Below, in pieces: positions 39,517 to 48,405 of a stretch of DNA of 64,000 bases. The notes below the pieces were generated by a model. It made no database searches, was not told the origin of the DNA, and saw nothing but the letters and a program-made list of their open reading frames with translations. Each line of letters opens with the position of its first letter. Positions within the stretch are counted from its first letter, which is position 1. The stretch covers positions 32,523 to 96,522 of the forward strand of contig JAIEPW010000014.1 in assembly GCA_019748195.1 (NCBI GenBank). The letters are read 5' to 3'. The position numbers were made by a program, and so were the translations under genes. This stretch comes from Bryobacteraceae bacterium. GTDB taxonomy: Bacteria; Acidobacteriota; Terriglobia; Bryobacterales; Bryobacteraceae.

Positions 39517-40429
39517 AGTAGCCGTTCCGCGTAAACGCCCGCAAACCAGGGCGGGACAGTTCGACACGCACCGTGTGGAAGCGGTTCTGGGTGGCAGGGA
39601 GGTTCTTCGGGTAATAGCCGATCAGGTATTGCGTGCGCAGGTCGCGCAGGATGTCGCCGAACGCCGCGTCCATCTGAGTCGCGGAACCCGGACGGAACAC
39701 CCGGCCGCCAGTCCGTTCCGCGAGCGTGGCCAGCGCATTCTCGCCGCCGATGTTCCGGCCCGCATCGTTGGTGATGGGCATCACCAGGATGGAATAGATC
39801 ACCGCGTCGGACAGGTGCGCGGCTTCCAGCGCCGCGTGGAAATCCTTGGTGGAGGTCGTGTCGCCGCCGTCCGTCACCACCACCAGCACGCGGCGGCCCT
39901 CGCGTCCGTCGATGTCCCCGGCCGCCAGATAGATCGCGTCGTAAAGCGAGGTCCCCCCCTCCGGCTTGGCCTTCCTGAGCGCGCTATCGAACCGCGCCGG
40001 CTTGCGGGTGTAATTGCTTTCCAGGAAAACGCGCCAGTTGAAGGTGTACAGCGCGGCGGCGTCCCCAGGATTCCCCTCGCGAAACAGCGCCTTCAGGAAA
40101 CGTCCCACGCTGTCGAATTCGTAGCGGAATTCCTTGGCCGTGGAGCCGCTGATATCCACCAGCAGCGCGATGGACAGGGGTTGAGCTGTATGATGCTCAA
40201 AAACCGCCACTTCCTGCCTAACTTCGTTGTCGTAAACGGTGAAGTCGCCTTTTTCCAGGGATCCCACCAGCGCGCCGCTGGAGTCCTTGACGTTCACCAG
40301 CAGCCGGACCAACCGGACGTCGGCGCGGAACACGTTCTCCTGCGCCCACAACGTGACGCCGCACGCGGCGGCGGCCAGCAGGCACAAAATAACCCGGCGG
40401 GAGCCGGATGGGACGCGGTTCGGCACCAA
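39485..40429 (-). CDS. Exported VWA-domain protein
   Basis: The 314-residue protein has a signal peptide (RRVILCLLAAAACGVTLWAQ), then an N-terminal beta domain (VRLLVNVKDSSGALVGSLEK) and a von Willebrand A domain with the metal site D-I-S-G-S (LLVDISGSTAKEF), a later Thr (GGTSLYDAIY) and TDGGD. Such proteins are very common in Acidobacteria. Function is probably in adhesion or protein assembly at the envelope. Confidence 0.88.
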   Translation of the reverse strand: MVPNRVPSGSRRVILCLLAAAACGVTLWAQENVFRADVRLVRLLVNVKDSSGALVGSLEKGDFTVYDNEVRQEVAVFEHHTAQPLSIALLVDISGSTAKEFRYEFDSVGRFLKALFREGNPGDAAALYTFNWRVFLESNYTRKPARFDSALRKAKPEGGTSLYDAIYLAAGDIDGREGRRVLVVVTDGGDTTSTKDFHAALEAAHLSDAVIYSILVMPITNDAGRNIGGENALATLAERTGGRVFRPGSATQMDAAFGDILRDLRTQYLIGYYPKNLPATQNRFHTVRVELSRPGLRAFTRNGYYGSGDTPGER

Positions 40430-40472
40430 AACCTCATGCTAACAGACCCGTCCCACAGGCATCCGGTTTCAC

Positions 40473-42908
40473 TTAGTCCTGGCGGAGAGCCCGGATGGGA
40501 TCGATTCCAATCGCCCGGCGAGCGGGCACCCAGCAAGCCAGCAGGGCGACCGCCGCCATCGCCGCCACCCCCGCGGAATGCGCCAGCGGATCTCGCGGGT
40601 CCACGCCGATCAGCACCGGCGCCAGCAGGCCTCCAGCCAGCATCGCCAGGATTACGCCTGCCGCGGACGCCGCGCCCACCAGCCATGCGGTCTTGCCAAA
40701 CACCGCCCGCATCACCTGGCGGGGAGTCGCACCCACGGCCACGCGGATTCCGATCTCGCGCGTGCGCCGGGCCACCGCGAACGCCATCACGCCGTAGATT
40801 CCAATCGCCGCCAGCAGCATGGTGACTCCGCCGAACGCGGCGAGGGATATCGCCGCGATCCGCGTCGGCAGCAACGGCAGATTCATGTGCTCCTCCAGCG
40901 TCTCCGCGCTGTAAATCGCCATATCCGGGTCCATTTCGAGGATCAGCGACCGCACCCGGTTCAACAACTCCCGTTCGTCACCTTGGGTTCGCGCCACCAG
41001 CCGCATGATGCTGGTGTAATCCTGGCTGGCCGCGAAGAACATCACCGGCTTGGGCGCCTCCGCCAGCGCCAGATACTTCCCGTCCTCCACCACTCCGGCG
41101 ATTTGCCACACGCGGGAACGGCTGCGCACCCTCTTGCCCACCGCCTCGGCGGGATCCTTCACTTTCAGGACGTTTGCCGTAAAGGTCCGATTCACGATCA
41201 GCACGCGCGGCGCCTCTTTCGTGTCGCGTTCGTCGAACTCGCGCCCCGCGAGCAGCTTGGTTCCCAGTGTCCGGAAGGCTCCGGAAGAGGCCGTGAACAC
41301 CTGCGCCAGCGGTGTTTGCGACGCCGGCGGCTCCGGCTGACCGTCCGGATACACGCCCGTGTTCGACATTCCCAGATCCAGCGGGACAAAGTCCAGATAA
41401 GCCGCCGACTCCACGCCCGGCATCGCGCGCAGGCGATCCAAAATCTGTTTCTGGAACGCCTTGCCGCGTTCCTCGGAGTAGCCCTGTAAAGCGAGATCGA
41501 AACCCGCGGCTACCGCGCCCTTGGGCCGGAACCCGAGATCGACTTCCATTGCGCTGCGCAGGCTCTTCAGCATCAGTCCGGAAGCCGCCAGCAGCAGCAC
41601 CGACAGCGTGATCTGCGCGCCCACCAGGATGTCCCGCACCGGCCAGCGCCGCCGCCGCTCACTGGTGGCGTCATTCTTGATGGCCGCGGCCAAATCCGTG
41701 TTTGCCGATTGCACCGCCGGCGCGAGCCCCAGCACCACGCTGGTGGCCAGCGTCAGCGCGAGCGAGAACAGCAGCACGCGATAGTCAATTTGAACCGTTG
41801 TCTCCAGCGCGAAATCCACCGGCGGTCTGGCACCGGAGATGATGCTGACGCCCCAGTACGCGAGCATCACCCCGACCATTCCGCCCGCCACGGCCAGCAG
41901 CAGGCTTTCGAACAGCAACTGGCGGATCAGTTGGCCCCGGCTCGCCCCGATCGCCAGCCGGACCGCGGTTTCCCGCCGCCGTTCCGCCGCGCGCGCCAGC
42001 AGCAGGCTGGTCAGGTTGATGCACACCACAATCAACATCAGCGCCGCTACGCCAACCAGGATGCTGGTGAATCCGATCACCGGTCCGCGCAGAAAGCCGC
42101 CCGCCCATCCGGGAGGCAGCAGGGTAAATCGCATCCCCTCGTTTTCTTTCGGATAGTCTTTCGCGAGTTGCGCCGCGATCGCATTCAGATTGGCCTCCGC
42201 CTGCTCTTCACTTACCCCCTGTTTCAGCCGGCCTACCATGAACGTGTTTTGATCGCCGCGGCGGTCCAGATAGGTCGCGCCCGGCTCGATCTGCGCGGTC
42301 ATCATGTCCGGAATAAAGATTTCGGCCGCATAAAAGCGCTCCACGCCGATAAATCCCGGCGGCGTAACGCCCAAAATCGTGTACGGCATTCCGTTCAACT
42401 TGATGGTTCGGCCGGCGATATTCGGATCGCCCGCGAACCGCCGCTGCCACGCCAGGTGACTGATCACCGCCACCGGATGCCCGCCCCGGTTTACGTTGTC
42501 CGCCGGCGTGAGCACCCGCCCGGTCACCGCCTTCACGCCCAGAACGTCGAAATAGTCGCCCGACACCAGATAGCCCCACATGCGCGAATTGCGCCCGCCG
42601 CCCAGGCTGGCGTTCAGGGGCACGATGCGATACGCCGCCAGCCCGCTCAGCACCTGGTTGCGGTCCCGCAGATCGCGGTAATTGGGATGCGAGGTGACGG
42701 GAGCCTTGAAGCGCGGCTCCACGACTGCGACGAGCTCATTAGGACGCTCCACCGGCAGCGGCTTCAGCAAAGTCGAGTTCATCAGGCTGAAGAAGATGGT
42801 GGTGGCGCCGATTCCCACCCCCAGCGACAGCAAGGCGATGGCGGTGAAGCCCGGCTGCGCCGCCATGCGCCGCGCGGCAAGTCGTAACTCAAACAGGAAG
42901 CGGTCCAT
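40473..42908 (-). CDS. ADOP-family permease (MacB/FtsX-like)
   Basis: The 811-residue membrane protein consists of two tandem MacB/FtsX units: a first membrane helix at FTAIALLSLGVGIGATTIFF, a periplasmic domain, three helices about residues 280-400, a second periplasmic domain and three C-terminal helices ending in CWVPARRAIGIDPIRALRQD. These duplicated orphan permeases expand strongly in Acidobacteria. No ATPase gene is adjacent. It lacks the 70-residue prefix domain present in the 52,213 copy. Confidence 0.92.
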   Translation of the reverse strand: MDRFLFELRLAARRMAAQPGFTAIALLSLGVGIGATTIFFSLMNSTLLKPLPVERPNELVAVVEPRFKAPVTSHPNYRDLRDRNQVLSGLAAYRIVPLNASLGGGRNSRMWGYLVSGDYFDVLGVKAVTGRVLTPADNVNRGGHPVAVISHLAWQRRFAGDPNIAGRTIKLNGMPYTILGVTPPGFIGVERFYAAEIFIPDMMTAQIEPGATYLDRRGDQNTFMVGRLKQGVSEEQAEANLNAIAAQLAKDYPKENEGMRFTLLPPGWAGGFLRGPVIGFTSILVGVAALMLIVVCINLTSLLLARAAERRRETAVRLAIGASRGQLIRQLLFESLLLAVAGGMVGVMLAYWGVSIISGARPPVDFALETTVQIDYRVLLFSLALTLATSVVLGLAPAVQSANTDLAAAIKNDATSERRRRWPVRDILVGAQITLSVLLLAASGLMLKSLRSAMEVDLGFRPKGAVAAGFDLALQGYSEERGKAFQKQILDRLRAMPGVESAAYLDFVPLDLGMSNTGVYPDGQPEPPASQTPLAQVFTASSGAFRTLGTKLLAGREFDERDTKEAPRVLIVNRTFTANVLKVKDPAEAVGKRVRSRSRVWQIAGVVEDGKYLALAEAPKPVMFFAASQDYTSIMRLVARTQGDERELLNRVRSLILEMDPDMAIYSAETLEEHMNLPLLPTRIAAISLAAFGGVTMLLAAIGIYGVMAFAVARRTREIGIRVAVGATPRQVMRAVFGKTAWLVGAASAAGVILAMLAGGLLAPVLIGVDPRDPLAHSAGVAAMAAVALLACWVPARRAIGIDPIRALRQD

Positions 42909-43104
42909 GCTGTCTCCTTCGATTCCCCCAGGGGCTGAAGGGAATACGGGCCTCGGCTCAACTTGGTTCCTTCCTCACCCGGCGAGCCCCACGGATGGGC
43001 GGAATTCAGCGGCGGGAGCCCGGATGTCGCGCAGTGCCGCTATCCAAAAAAGCCCGGCGGCGCCAAGCATAAGATTGCACTCGATTTTTTGAGAGGAGCT
43101 TGTC

Positions 43105-43692
43105 ATGAACAAAATTCTTCTGGCTGCTTGTTTCGCCCCGCTGGTTGCCGGTGAAACCGGCCTTGCGGTGGCGGTCTGGCCCCTTTCCGAGCAGTTCCAG
43201 ATCACTGAGATGAAGTATCGGGTGATGTATAACTCGATGAATCGGAAGACTTTGCCTATGGATGGCTACGACATCCGGTCATCCATGGCCGACGAACTGG
43301 TGGCTGTGGCCGCCAAGGGCAGCAGTTCCTGGAATCCCGTCACGGTGACTGACAGCGCGGCGTTGGAAGCGCTTTGGAAAGGCAAGGGTTCCTGTCCGGC
43401 CGGCGTTACCGGCAATCGTCTGGTGGTGAGCCGGATTGATTTCCACGGCGCGTTCGTCACTACGTTGCGCAAGGATAAGTTCGTGCTGGCGCAGGAGTTG
43501 CGCCTGTTCGATTGCAAGTCCCGCAAGCGGGTCTGGAAAAAGCGGCTGGTGGAGATGAGCGACCTTCCAGATAAGTTCGAACGCCTCCAGGGCGAGGGGC
43601 AGCGGCCCATCAAGGAGGGAATGAACGCTCTGGTGGAACGCAGCGCCGCCGTGCTGGTCGCCGAGCTCGCCAAGAGCGGACATGCGCGATGA
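43105..43692 (+). CDS. Exported protein of unknown function
   Basis: The 195-residue protein has a signal peptide (KILLAACFAPLVAGETGLAV) and a mixed domain with two cysteines (KGSCPAGV, RLFDCKSRK) that may form a disulfide. I recognise no family. The ribosome-binding site GAGGAG precedes ATG 43105. It overlaps the PEGA gene by four bases, so the two envelope proteins are probably made together. Confidence 0.65.
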   Translation: MNKILLAACFAPLVAGETGLAVAVWPLSEQFQITEMKYRVMYNSMNRKTLPMDGYDIRSSMADELVAVAAKGSSSWNPVTVTDSAALEALWKGKGSCPAGVTGNRLVVSRIDFHGAFVTTLRKDKFVLAQELRLFDCKSRKRVWKKRLVEMSDLPDKFERLQGEGQRPIKEGMNALVERSAAVLVAELAKSGHAR

Positions 43693-44309
43693 GGATTTGT
43701 CTGCTGATGCTTCTCATCCAGCCGGGTGGATGGGCGGAGACCTGCTCGGTTCGCGTGAAGACCGACGTGCCCGGGGTCGACGTCGAGTTGGACGGAAAGC
43801 GTGAGGGAGTTACTCCCCTGGTGATTCACGATACCGGGTGCGGACGTCGCCAGGTGCGTCTCTCCAGGCAGGGGTACGCCGCGGAGAGCCGCGACGTGGA
43901 TCTGACCCCCGGCGCGGCCGCGTCGCTTTTCGTCGTGATGCGCTCAATTGGCGGCGCGCCGGAAATCCCCGCGTCGCCCATGCTGGCCATCCACAAACAC
44001 ATCGCCGGCTACTGTAAAGGGGAGTTGAGCCTTGTCCCGGGCGGCTTTCGCTATGCCGCCGCCGAGGGCGAGCATCGCTTCCAGGTAACCTATGCCAACG
44101 TTCGCGATGTTTCGCTCTCGGCGGGTCCAGCGGTCGGGGCCACCCCGTCCTACCCGAACATCCCGGCGAACTTGCTTCCGATCCGGGTGGAAACCGCCTC
44201 CGGGGCTTACAGCTTCTGGATTTCCAAGGGTGAGGAAATCGATGTGGAACGCCAGAAGGCGGTGTTCCGGTTTCTTCACGCATCCTGGCAGTCGGCGCGA
44301 AAGCCCTAG
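43689..44309 (+). CDS. Exported PEGA-domain protein
   Basis: The 206-residue protein has a signal peptide (MRICLLMLLIQPGGWAETCS) and a PEGA-like domain (VPGVDVELDGKREGVTPLVI, then RRQVRLSRQGY). A second beta-rich part (FRYAAAEGEHRFQVTYANVR) follows. PEGA domains are extracytoplasmic beta folds of S-layer and envelope proteins. The frame would continue past the TAG stop into a TIGR03437-like fragment. Confidence 0.72.
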   Translation: MRICLLMLLIQPGGWAETCSVRVKTDVPGVDVELDGKREGVTPLVIHDTGCGRRQVRLSRQGYAAESRDVDLTPGAAASLFVVMRSIGGAPEIPASPMLAIHKHIAGYCKGELSLVPGGFRYAAAEGEHRFQVTYANVRDVSLSAGPAVGATPSYPNIPANLLPIRVETASGAYSFWISKGEEIDVERQKAVFRFLHASWQSARKP

Positions 44310-44411
44310 ACGAAGTACTCGCTGGTTCCCCGCGAGAACCCCGCCCGCGGGGGCGAGTACATCGTTCTCTACGGCACGGGCATTGGGCGTGCGGATCGTC
44401 TCGGTCAATAA
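44310..44411 (+). pseudogene. TIGR03437-like domain fragment
   Basis: In the same frame as the PEGA gene and right after its TAG, 33 codons read ENPARGGEYIVLYGTGIG and end at TAA 44409-44411. This is the core of the TIGR03437 domain that closes many Solibacter/Bryobacter secreted proteins. It has no start and no other domain, so it is a relic, or the readthrough end of a once longer protein. Confidence 0.55.
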
Positions 44412-44444
44412 CAAAAGCGGGTGGGCCAAGCTAAGTTAGCGAAA

Positions 44445-46166
44445 TCACCACCCCACCGCCAACCCATCCCCCCTCCGGCCATCCCACCCGCCGGCGAGCC
44501 ATTTCCGGCCCAGGCGATCCGTCTCCACGTGGATGCCCACCACCAGCGCGCCCACCGGGCTCGCGCGTTCCACCTTGTGACCCATCCGCTCCAGCCGGTC
44601 CAGCGTGTCCGGCGACAAGCCGCGCTCGGCGAAGATCTGGTCCGGCATCCACTGATGATGGATACGCGGCGCGTCGATCGCCGCCTGAACGTTCATCTTG
44701 TGATCGAGAACATTCAGCAGCGCCTGCATTACCGCCGTGGTGATCCGCGTCCCGCCCGGCGCTCCGATCACCAGCACCAGCTTGCCGTCGCGCGAAACGA
44801 TGGTCGGAGTCATGGAGGACACCGGACGCTTGCCCGGCTGAATCGCGTTCGCCTCGCCCTGGATCAGGCCGTAGGCGTTCGCGCCGCCCACCTGTGACGC
44901 GAAGTTATCCATGTTGTTGTTCAGCAGGATCCCGGTGCCGGGCACGGTGACGCCGCTGCCGAAGCCGCCGTTCAGCGTGTAAGTGACCGCCACCGCGGCG
45001 CCCGCTGCATCCACCACGGCGTAATGCGTGGTTTCCAGGCTCTCGTATCCGCTCAAGTCGCCGTGTCCGAGATCGCTGGACGGCGTCGCGCGATCCGGCT
45101 GAATCGATGCGCGCCGCCGCGCGATGTAGTCGCTGTTCAACAATCCGCGCAGGGGCACCTTGACGAAATCGGGATCGCCCAGGTGCTGTCCGCGATCGGC
45201 GTAGAAGCGGCGCATCGCCTCGGCCAGGTAGTGAAATCCGGCGGCGGATCCTGCGCCATGCTTCTCAAACCCGGTGTGTTCCAGGATGCCCAGCATGTGC
45301 AGGAGCCCGACCCCGCCGCTGGAGGGCGGCGCGGCGGTGACGATCTCGTAGCCTTTGTAGACGCCTTTCAACGGCTCGCGCTCCACCGCGCGATAGGATT
45401 TCAGATCTTCCAGCGAGATCAACCCCCGGTTCTTCTGCATCGCCGTTGCTATGCGTCGCGCCGTCTCACCCTGGTAAAACTCGTCCGCGCCGCCCCTCTG
45501 GATTCGCTTCAGCGTGGCCGCCAGCTCGGCTTGCACCAGCAGTTCGCCGGGTTCGAAGAACCTCCCGTCGCGCAGGAAAATGCGCCGCGAATCCGGGAAC
45601 TGAGCCAGCACGCCGGACCTCGTCAGCGCCGAAGTCCCCTCCGTATTCGGCGCCAGGCGTCCCGCCGATTTCAGCGATTCCGACATCGCGTACGACACTG
45701 GAAATCCCTTGGCGGCCAGCTCCACCGCGGGCTGAATCAGATCCGGCCAGCTTTTCGACCCGAACTTGCGGCGGGCCAGCTCCATTCCGCGCACGGTACC
45801 CGGAACGCCGGCGGCGCGCCAGCCCACCAGATTCTCGATGGTCAGCTTGCCGTCCTTCAGATACATGTCGCGCGAGGCTTTGAGCGGCGCGCGTTCCCGG
45901 AAGTCGACGAATGCGGATGTTCCGTCGGGCTGGCGGATCACCATGAATCCGCCGCCGCCGATATTACCGGCCGAGGGGAGCGTCACGGCCAGGGCGAACG
46001 CCACCGCGATGGCGGCGTCCACGGCGTTGCCCCCGTTCTTCAGCACGCGGAGTCCGACCTCGGCGGCATGAGGCTCCTGCGCCACCACCATCGCCTGGCG
46101 GGCGCGAACCGGTTGGCGGGCGTTGGCGGAGAGAGCGAGAATCAGCAGCAGCGCGAGGGGTCGCAT
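44445..46166 (-). CDS. ggt: Gamma-glutamyltransferase
   Basis: The 573-residue secreted enzyme has a signal peptide (RPLALLLILALSANA) and the N-terminal GLRVLKNGGNAVDAAIAVAF block. The autocleavage site is the Thr-Thr-His-Tyr stretch (ESLETTHYAVVDAAG), where the second Thr becomes the nucleophile. GSGVTVPGTGILLNNNM and the C-terminal VIGAPGGTRITTAVMQ follow. It hydrolyses or transfers the gamma-glutamyl group of glutathione. Confidence 0.95.
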   Translation of the reverse strand: MRPLALLLILALSANARQPVRARQAMVVAQEPHAAEVGLRVLKNGGNAVDAAIAVAFALAVTLPSAGNIGGGGFMVIRQPDGTSAFVDFRERAPLKASRDMYLKDGKLTIENLVGWRAAGVPGTVRGMELARRKFGSKSWPDLIQPAVELAAKGFPVSYAMSESLKSAGRLAPNTEGTSALTRSGVLAQFPDSRRIFLRDGRFFEPGELLVQAELAATLKRIQRGGADEFYQGETARRIATAMQKNRGLISLEDLKSYRAVEREPLKGVYKGYEIVTAAPPSSGGVGLLHMLGILEHTGFEKHGAGSAAGFHYLAEAMRRFYADRGQHLGDPDFVKVPLRGLLNSDYIARRRASIQPDRATPSSDLGHGDLSGYESLETTHYAVVDAAGAAVAVTYTLNGGFGSGVTVPGTGILLNNNMDNFASQVGGANAYGLIQGEANAIQPGKRPVSSMTPTIVSRDGKLVLVIGAPGGTRITTAVMQALLNVLDHKMNVQAAIDAPRIHHQWMPDQIFAERGLSPDTLDRLERMGHKVERASPVGALVVGIHVETDRLGRKWLAGGWDGRRGDGLAVGW

Positions 46167-46389
46167 GCGGAAATTCTATATCAGCTTGGTGCTACGGGAC
46201 GGGAATCAAGGTATCCGTCCGACTAGTGCGGCGGAAACCGAGGAAATCGTCTAAACAGGTGGGCAAGACTCCGCCACGCCCCCGCGTTGTGGACGAGCGG
46301 CCCCGCCCTCAATGTGCTTGCGGCCTACCGGGCCAGCCTCGAAAGGCTCGCCCTTCTGTACCGCAAGCTCGCGCAGTGAACGGAATGGA

Positions 46390-46836
46390 CTACTTCTTCG
46401 CCTCCGGCTGCGGCTCCTTCACATCCAGCAACTCCACGTCGAAGATCAGTTCCGCCTTGGGCGGAATCTTGCCGCGTCCCTTTTCCCCATACGCGAGCTG
46501 ATACGGAATCATGAACCGGCGCTTGGCGCCCACGCGCATTCCCTCGAATCCCGCATCCCAGCCGGGAATCACGCGGCGCTTGCCCTGCTCAAACTCGAAG
46601 GGTTGATTGCGATCGCGCGAGGAATCGAACTTCGTGCCGTCCCGCAGCCACCCCGTGTAATGCACCACGAAGACCTTGCCCGGCTCCGCGAGCTTTCCCG
46701 TGCCTGCCGCGACATCGACGTAGCGCATGGTGTACTGCGGTTTCACGGCGCCCTTCACGGCGGGAACCGCTTTCGGCATCACGTAGCGGGAGCATCCCGG
46801 GAGCAGCACCAGAAGTAAAGGCAGACAGCGCAGCAT
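46390..46836 (-). CDS. FKBP-type peptidyl-prolyl isomerase (lipoprotein)
   Basis: The 148-residue protein begins with a lipoprotein signal (LPLLLVLLPGC, Cys at about 15) and carries one FKBP domain: VFVVHYTGWLRDGTKFDSS, VIPGWDAGFEGMRVG and IPPKAELIFDVELLDV. It should speed folding of periplasmic or outer-membrane proteins. A short in-frame relic, WTSGPALNVLAAYRASL and on, ends near 46380 on the other strand. Confidence 0.93.
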   Translation of the reverse strand: MLRCLPLLLVLLPGCSRYVMPKAVPAVKGAVKPQYTMRYVDVAAGTGKLAEPGKVFVVHYTGWLRDGTKFDSSRDRNQPFEFEQGKRRVIPGWDAGFEGMRVGAKRRFMIPYQLAYGEKGRGKIPPKAELIFDVELLDVKEPQPEAKK

Positions 46837-46869
46837 GGTAACAGAGTAGCGATTCAGGCTCGCCCCGTG

Positions 46870-48339
46870 CTAAACCAGCGAAACGTTTGCCCGCCTGCCG
46901 CGAGCCCCGGCCGAGCGATACTCCCGCCACGCCGCCGCCAGCCGCCGGACTCCGGTGCACAGCGTCTCCTCATCCGCCAGAAACGGCAAACGGATAAATC
47001 CAGCATGGTTTTCCGCCGCCGACATGGCGGTGCCGGGAAGAACCAGCACGCCGTGTCGCAACGCGACCTGCGCGAACTCGCGGGAATCCCCGGCCGGGAG
47101 CTTCACCCAGAAAAAGAGCCCTCCCGCGGGAATGCGAAATTCCCATTCCCCCAGTGACTCGCGGAGCAATTCCGCCATCAGGTCGCGCCGGGGCTTCAAC
47201 TGCTGCCGCCGGTGCAGCCGGATGCGGTCGATCTCCGCAAGCAGGCGCACCACGATGGCCTGAGTGAGCAATGGCGATCCCAGGTCCTGGGCGCTCCTCA
47301 ATCGAGCCAGCCGTTCGATCATCGGTTCGGGAGCTCGTACCCAGCCCACCCGCAGTCCGGGCCAGGCTAACTTGCTCAGCGAGCTGACGGTAAGGACCGG
47401 CGCTTTCGGCGCGTAAGCGGCGATCAGCTTGGGTGGCGGACCATCGAGAACGATTTCGGCCAACACGCCGTCATCGATGACCGGAATTCCCAGCTCGGAC
47501 GCGAGTCTGGCCACTTCCAGCCGTGCGGCGGCCGGCATCACCGCGCCCGTCGGATTCTGGAAAGTCGGCGTGAGATAAACCATCCGCGCGGCGGTGGCGA
47601 TGATCCGGTTGCGCAACAGACCGCGCGGTACACCGTCCGGCTCCACCGGCAGGGGCGAAATCCGCGCCCCGGCCACGCGTAGCGTGTCCAAAGCCCCAAA
47701 AAAGCCGGGATCCTCAACCAGCACCGAGTCGCCGCGCTGCAGATAAAGCGCAGTGCAAAGCGAAATCGCGTGCAGCGCGCCGTTTGTAACCAGGATTTGC
47801 TCCGCACCGGTCGGAAGCCCTGCCTTGGAGTAGTAAGAGGCCACCGCCTGCCGGGCGCCGGGCAATCCGAACGGGTAGTGCAGCCGGTCCTGGATGAGCG
47901 CCGCGTGTTCCTCCGGGGGCAGCATGAACAGTTCCGGCGGCAGCTCCCGCAAAGGCATCGGCGAACCGAGTGAGAAATCGACGATCCCCTCGTGGCCGCG
48001 ATGAACCATCAGGTTCAGGACCGGGCTCCCGGCAAGCGCCGCCGCATGTGCGGAGTCGCGGGCGGCGGCCACCTCCCGGGAACCCTCGCAAACCCACGTT
48101 CCACTTCCCGTGCGGCTCTCCAGCCATCCGCTCTCGCGAAGCGTGTTGTAAGCGGCCACTACCGTCGTGCGGCTGATGGACAGCGCCTGCGCCAGCGACC
48201 GTTCCGACGGAAGCCGCGCGCCCGGATGGATCGCGCCTTTCCGGACGCACCCGGCCAGGCCGTCGGCCAGTTTCCGGTGCAACGGCCCGCCCCCGAGGGA
48301 CCACCCTCCCAGGTGAATCACCAACTCTTGCGCGTCCAT
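46870..48339 (-). CDS. MocR-type regulator (GntR HTH fused to aminotransferase)
   Basis: The 489-residue protein has an N-terminal winged helix (RLPSERSLAQALSISRTTVV) followed by a class I aminotransferase-like domain with the PLP region SSLSKLAWPGLRVGWV. MocR proteins sense PLP or amino compounds and often control the divergent gene; here that is a PLP-dependent decarboxylase 66 bases away. ATG 48339 is preferred to TTG 48351. Confidence 0.88.
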   Translation of the reverse strand: MDAQELVIHLGGWSLGGGPLHRKLADGLAGCVRKGAIHPGARLPSERSLAQALSISRTTVVAAYNTLRESGWLESRTGSGTWVCEGSREVAAARDSAHAAALAGSPVLNLMVHRGHEGIVDFSLGSPMPLRELPPELFMLPPEEHAALIQDRLHYPFGLPGARQAVASYYSKAGLPTGAEQILVTNGALHAISLCTALYLQRGDSVLVEDPGFFGALDTLRVAGARISPLPVEPDGVPRGLLRNRIIATAARMVYLTPTFQNPTGAVMPAAARLEVARLASELGIPVIDDGVLAEIVLDGPPPKLIAAYAPKAPVLTVSSLSKLAWPGLRVGWVRAPEPMIERLARLRSAQDLGSPLLTQAIVVRLLAEIDRIRLHRRQQLKPRRDLMAELLRESLGEWEFRIPAGGLFFWVKLPAGDSREFAQVALRHGVLVLPGTAMSAAENHAGFIRLPFLADEETLCTGVRRLAAAWREYRSAGARGRRANVSLV

Positions 48340-48360
48340 GTAGCAGTCCAATATTGCTGC

Positions 48361-48387
48361 AAGTGGCTCTTTTTTTCAAGTCCACTT
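48361..48387. promoter_or_regulatory. Inverted repeat between the MocR gene and the decarboxylase
   Basis: Arms AAGTGG (48361-48366) and CCACTT (48382-48387) are separated by 15 bases with a T-run. The site lies between the two divergent starts and 18 bases before the decarboxylase ATG. MocR binding is inference. Confidence 0.35.
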
Positions 48388-48405
48388 CAGGCAAGACTGG
48401 AGAGA

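Noticed and set aside
46280..46380. A short coding-like stretch (ALNVLAAYRASLERLALL) before the FKBP gene end
   Set aside because: It has no start codon or ribosome-binding site and is too short to assign; at most a relic.
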